From positions 119,407 through 183,406 of the forward strand of contig NZ_QVNU01000009.1 in assembly GCF_003545715.1 (NCBI RefSeq): 64,000 nucleotides of DNA, in the 5' to 3' direction. The notes under the pieces are model-generated. The model was given only the letters and a program-made list of their open reading frames with translations, was not told the origin of the DNA and ran no database searches. This DNA is from Taibaiella koreensis (GTDB lineage: Bacteria; Bacteroidota; Bacteroidia; Chitinophagales; Chitinophagaceae). Below are positions 60,609 to 64,000 of the stretch, piece after piece. A program made the position numbers and the translations under genes. Each line of letters starts with the position of its first letter. The stretch's first letter is position 1.

Positions 60609-63600
60609 GCGTAGATGGAAGGACCAGCCGGACGACAATGCCCCGGGGTTGGTTGGGAGATAAGATCAAGCTGGCGCCGATCAATGGCAGTATGTTCTTG
60701 ATGATAGAGAACCCAAGTCCTGTATAGGTTTTGTTCTCGTGTTTCTGCTCATCGTTCAGGTATTCATTGTACGCTTTTATTTCTTCTTCGCGCATTCCGT
60801 TGCCGGTATCGGATATGAAGATAACCCAGTCATGGCTTAGTGTTTCAAAATCGACAGTAACTGTCCCTTCTCTAGTGTGCTTAATGCCATTATCAATCAG
60901 GTTGTGTAAGAGAATATCAATAAGAATATCATGACCGAAAATTACCTGGCCGGCCGGTACCCGGTTCATCAGCTTGATATTCCGCTCTTTTGCCGCAAGA
61001 GCGAAAATCGTAAACTTCTGCTCGATAAGCGGCGCAATGGCGACGTTCTCTTTAGGCTGGTTGGTTACTGTCCATAGATTGAGATAAGAAATAAGCCTGC
61101 CGGTAAAGTGAAAGAGCTGTTCCGTAGCCTTGTATATTTCCAGCGCATCATTTTCTTTAGTGCTTTTTTCCCGTCTTATTGAATCGTATAAATGCTTCGA
61201 GGAAAACGTAAGGTACTTTAAAGGGGTTCTTATATCATGCGCTATATGGTTGGTCAGCCGTTGCTGAAATTTGTTTTCTTTGGTCAGCTGTTCTTCCGAC
61301 TGCTTCAATGCCTTAATATGTTCCTGCAGCTTCTGTGTTTGTGTTTCTATTGCTGCTTCAAGGTGTTTATTCCGTTTCTTTAAAAGGTAGAACCGGAGCC
61401 TGAAAGAAAGCCAAAGCAGGATGACAGCTATGAGGGCCACGGCTGCTTTGAATATCCGGGTTTCCCACCAGGCAGGCACCACATTGATGTTTATTCTTCT
61501 TTCTGAATACCGGTTACCGAAGCCGGCCCTTTTTCTTATCGCCAGTATATGATTTCCCGATGACAGGGCGTTGAATGCTACCTGATTGCTTTTCATCGAT
61601 AGCCATTTTCCGTTATCAAACCGGTATTCATATTGCAGGTTATCGGGATTGCCAAAATAGGCTGTGGCAACGGTGATCGTTACCGGATCAAATGCATGTT
61701 GCAATACGAGCGAATCCGTAGAGGGGATTTCATTATTGCCTGCTTCAATTTTATCAATGATCATCTCTTTATCGGGGATCATTCCTTTAATGCTATCCGG
61801 GTTAAAGAATACCCATCCTTTCATAGAAGAAAAGCAGAATGAGCCATTGGGCAATTTAAGGCTGGTACGATCGTTGCCTCCATTGAATTCATTGGATATA
61901 AAACCTTCTTCTTTATTGTAATGCTGGTAATAGGGACGGGAGCCCGCTTTTTCGTCGTAGGACAATAAGTCTTTCTTCAGGATCTGGAATATACCGTTAT
62001 TTGTGGTGATCCATAGATATCCTTTGTTGTCTTCCAGTATGCAATGGGCAGCATTCAGGTAGTTGTTTCTGTCGGCAGGGAACTGTTTGATCGTTCCGTT
62101 CTTGTCGCAATAGAATCCCGCATCGTAAGTGCCTATCCACAGTTCATGTTCTCCCAGTTGATGCAAGGCCCTTACCGTTTTGCCCCGCAATATTCCGGGA
62201 GCTGTCATTTTATGATCGTTCAGGTCGTAACAGTATAAGCCTGCACTGGTCCCGATCCATGCTTTGCCTTCGTAGGCTTTGATGGTCTGGATATGCGCCC
62301 CCACTGTACACACAAGCCTGGGGCTGCTGTCCGCTGACCTATAGCCGATACTAAAGATCCGGCCCTGGGGTGTGCCCAGCCAGAGCCCTCCGGGAACTTC
62401 GGCAAGCTCCGATACCTGGAAGTCCAGCACCCACTTTTGGACCAGGGTATTGAAATCGGGGGCATACCGGTAGAGCGTATTCCCGCTTACGATCCATATC
62501 GCTTCGGACGTTCTCATGATCCTGCTTGCCGAGTATCTCATCATTGTCCTGGCTTCAGGCAAAAAATAAGGCTTCTGTGCTCCGGTCGAAAATACGATCC
62601 CTTTATCAGTAAGTATGCTGCTGTCATCGTACGCAACCTGGTCTTGTATTACATTGTAGGGAGAAGCGACATCGTTGACGATCTTTGTCTGGAAATATTT
62701 CTTTTTGAAAACATACAGACCATCTATTTTACTCCCCAGCAAAAGCATGTCCTGCTCCTTGTGGTAGCTGGCAGCGGCGATGTCTTTCCGGCTCAGGTCA
62801 AATCCGGAAAGAAGCAGGGTGGTGTTGAGTTTGCCGGCAGCGTCCCGTTCAACCAGGTACAAACCATCGCCGTAGGAAAGAAACGTTTGCCCGGTAGCAT
62901 TATTGACACAGAGCACCGGCTTTGCGGCAGCCTTCTGCGCCCGTATATCGCCGGTCAATTCAAGGGTAGCGGTCCCCTTTGGTGTTATTCTTTGCACTTC
63001 AAAATGCCTGCCGGCAGAAGAAAGCCAGTAAAGATCTTCTCCTATGTTGAAAGTACTTCCGGGCGCCATCCCCTCTGGTGCAGGGCGTTCCGCGATTTTC
63101 TTTCCGGATAAGAACCAGAATATCTTTCCCCTGGTTAGCAATAGGGCCTTGTCCTGCGAGACCGGCAGTAAGGTGGTATCCCGCTTAAAGTCATAATCCT
63201 GTTCCTGCCCAAATTTCCAGGTCTGATGAACGTAGGATCCGGGGGTGGCATGGCCTTGCTTACCTTTGGCTCGCAAAGAAGCGCAGCCTTTTTCTGCAGA
63301 TAGTATTGATCCCCGGTCCGCTATGGCCAACAGTATACCGGTACGGTGATCTTTCATAATGTCCACGAAGCGGTTGGAGCCTATTCCGGTATTTGCTTTA
63401 TCAAAAAGCTTGAAATTCCGGCCATCAAACCGCACCAGGCCTCCTTCTGTGGCTAACCAGTAAAAGCCAAATGTATCGGCCGCAATGGCTTTAACGCTGT
63501 TTTGCGGCAACCCGTTTTCGGTGGTATAATGAAAGACAACGAAATCATGCACTGTCCTCCCTGCGTAGGTGCTTATTACATTAAACAATACCATGACTAT

Positions 63601-63621
63601 TGCAACCGTAACACGTCTCAT
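60601..63621 (-). CDS. Beta-propeller sensor histidine kinase
   Basis: A 1006-residue sensor kinase. A signal anchor (VTVAIVMVLFNVISTYAG) is followed by a periplasmic region of about 620 residues with ligand-binding beta-propeller (Reg_prop) repeats (AADTFGFYWLATEGGLVRFDG, LWLGTPQGRIFSI, LWITTNNGIFQIL). Then come a Y_Y_Y domain (about 610-700), one membrane segment (about 720-740) and a coiled coil. The kinase core has H-box HDIRTPLKYL (about 794), N-box LIDNGIKHT (about 908), G1 ISDTGNGM and G2 GLGFSIIKN. There is no C-terminal receiver or AraC domain, so it is not a hybrid regulator; the RR beside it is the likely partner. Such sensors often detect glycans. Confidence 0.9.
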   Translation of the reverse strand: MRRVTVAIVMVLFNVISTYAGRTVHDFVVFHYTTENGLPQNSVKAIAADTFGFYWLATEGGLVRFDGRNFKLFDKANTGIGSNRFVDIMKDHRTGILLAIADRGSILSAEKGCASLRAKGKQGHATPGSYVHQTWKFGQEQDYDFKRDTTLLPVSQDKALLLTRGKIFWFLSGKKIAERPAPEGMAPGSTFNIGEDLYWLSSAGRHFEVQRITPKGTATLELTGDIRAQKAAAKPVLCVNNATGQTFLSYGDGLYLVERDAAGKLNTTLLLSGFDLSRKDIAAASYHKEQDMLLLGSKIDGLYVFKKKYFQTKIVNDVASPYNVIQDQVAYDDSSILTDKGIVFSTGAQKPYFLPEARTMMRYSASRIMRTSEAIWIVSGNTLYRYAPDFNTLVQKWVLDFQVSELAEVPGGLWLGTPQGRIFSIGYRSADSSPRLVCTVGAHIQTIKAYEGKAWIGTSAGLYCYDLNDHKMTAPGILRGKTVRALHQLGEHELWIGTYDAGFYCDKNGTIKQFPADRNNYLNAAHCILEDNKGYLWITTNNGIFQILKKDLLSYDEKAGSRPYYQHYNKEEGFISNEFNGGNDRTSLKLPNGSFCFSSMKGWVFFNPDSIKGMIPDKEMIIDKIEAGNNEIPSTDSLVLQHAFDPVTITVATAYFGNPDNLQYEYRFDNGKWLSMKSNQVAFNALSSGNHILAIRKRAGFGNRYSERRININVVPAWWETRIFKAAVALIAVILLWLSFRLRFYLLKKRNKHLEAAIETQTQKLQEHIKALKQSEEQLTKENKFQQRLTNHIAHDIRTPLKYLTFSSKHLYDSIRREKSTKENDALEIYKATEQLFHFTGRLISYLNLWTVTNQPKENVAIAPLIEQKFTIFALAAKERNIKLMNRVPAGQVIFGHDILIDILLHNLIDNGIKHTREGTVTVDFETLSHDWVIFISDTGNGMREEEIKAYNEYLNDEQKHENKTYTGLGFSIIKNILPLIGASLILSPNQPRGIVVRLVLPSTLK

Positions 63622-64000
63622 ATGGCCGGAAAATAACAGGGGGAACCAAAACGCGTGCAAAGTATTACAACCCTTTGGCATTTGGACGCGATACATAATC
63701 TATTATAGATGCAGTCCCGGAATGCTATCTGCAATGGTACCCCATCAGGCGTCACGGGCATAATCCCGGATCAGTGTCTAACTATTTTTATACCGGAAGT
63801 GGATGGTGCTTTGTTTTACAGCATCGGTATACAAATATAATTGTTCGGTACTTGTGTCTGTTCAGACCGTGAATTTGTAGGATCAAGCGGAAAAGTTGGG
63901 GGGCGTATAAATTAGGCGTATATATTAGCGAGCCTGAATAGGAAGAAGGGGATATCCCTTACTCCTCTGGAAGAAGACCGGAAAGATTTTAATTTGGCAT
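63622..64000. other. Intergenic tail of the window
   Basis: About 380 bp upstream of the sensor kinase gene. No gene, RNA or repeat could be supported; frames are short and interrupted. Confidence 0.5.

Overview
The window is a chromosomal piece of a Bacteroidota bacterium, most likely of the Chitinophagaceae/Sphingobacteriia side. Evidence seen directly: at least seven secreted proteins end in the YPNPA-type sorting domain of the type IX secretion system (T9SS); several promoters fit TTTG-N19-TAnnTTTG; ribosome binding sites are weak, with A-rich leaders before start codons; lipoproteins, PKD-repeat adhesins and KKK-LxLxK-type peptide precursors are typical of the phylum. No phage, plasmid, insertion sequence, CRISPR array or rRNA was seen.

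Layout. (1) 1-804 is the 3' end of an unrecognised surface protein. (2) 918-20113 is one long forward polysaccharide locus: Wza-like export lipoprotein, Wzc-like tyrosine kinase with a Tyr-Gly tail, Wzx flippase, Wzy polymerase, three hexapeptide acyltransferases, three glycosyltransferases, a heparinase-fold lyase, an AAC(3)-fold acetyltransferase, a NodB-like deacetylase, then wecB-wecC-wecG type genes and a Wzi-like outer-membrane protein. Together they should make UDP-ManNAcA, build and decorate an amino-sugar-rich repeat unit, flip, polymerise and export it. No initiating phosphosugar transferase lies in the window. (3) 20284-20535 is a small unknown gene behind a -24/-12 type promoter candidate. 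(4) 20825-25470 holds two tandem, reverse-strand T9SS metzincin proteases, followed by pbpC (25942-28302). (5) 28560-35374 is a housekeeping and small-gene stretch: a T9SS thiol-disulfide protein, a nucleoside phosphorylase, tRNA-Cys, smpB, lipoproteins and several small unknowns. (6) 35458-41146 is a molybdenum-enzyme operon: a transporter-like membrane protein, a THEP1-type NTPase, mobA, fdhD, a small unknown and an FdhF/YdeP-type oxidoreductase. dinB (Pol IV) and a DinB/YfiT-fold protein follow. (7) 43515-59363 is a surface-protein island: two large PKD-like T9SS proteins, two more T9SS proteins and two C1q/tail-fibre-like proteins, all on the reverse strand. Set into it on the forward strand are two Cys-rich ribosomal peptide (RiPP) precursors at 52592 and 53031. 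(8) 59985-63621 is a LuxR-type response regulator tail-to-tail with a beta-propeller sensor kinase.

The most unusual items are the pair of orphan lanthipeptide-like precursors sharing an upstream stem-loop, the unknown transporter-like protein heading the molybdenum operon, a shared 24-bp regulatory block in two intergenic regions, and a palindromic element present twice in opposite orientation. Functional statements rest on motif reading and family knowledge; no database search was possible.
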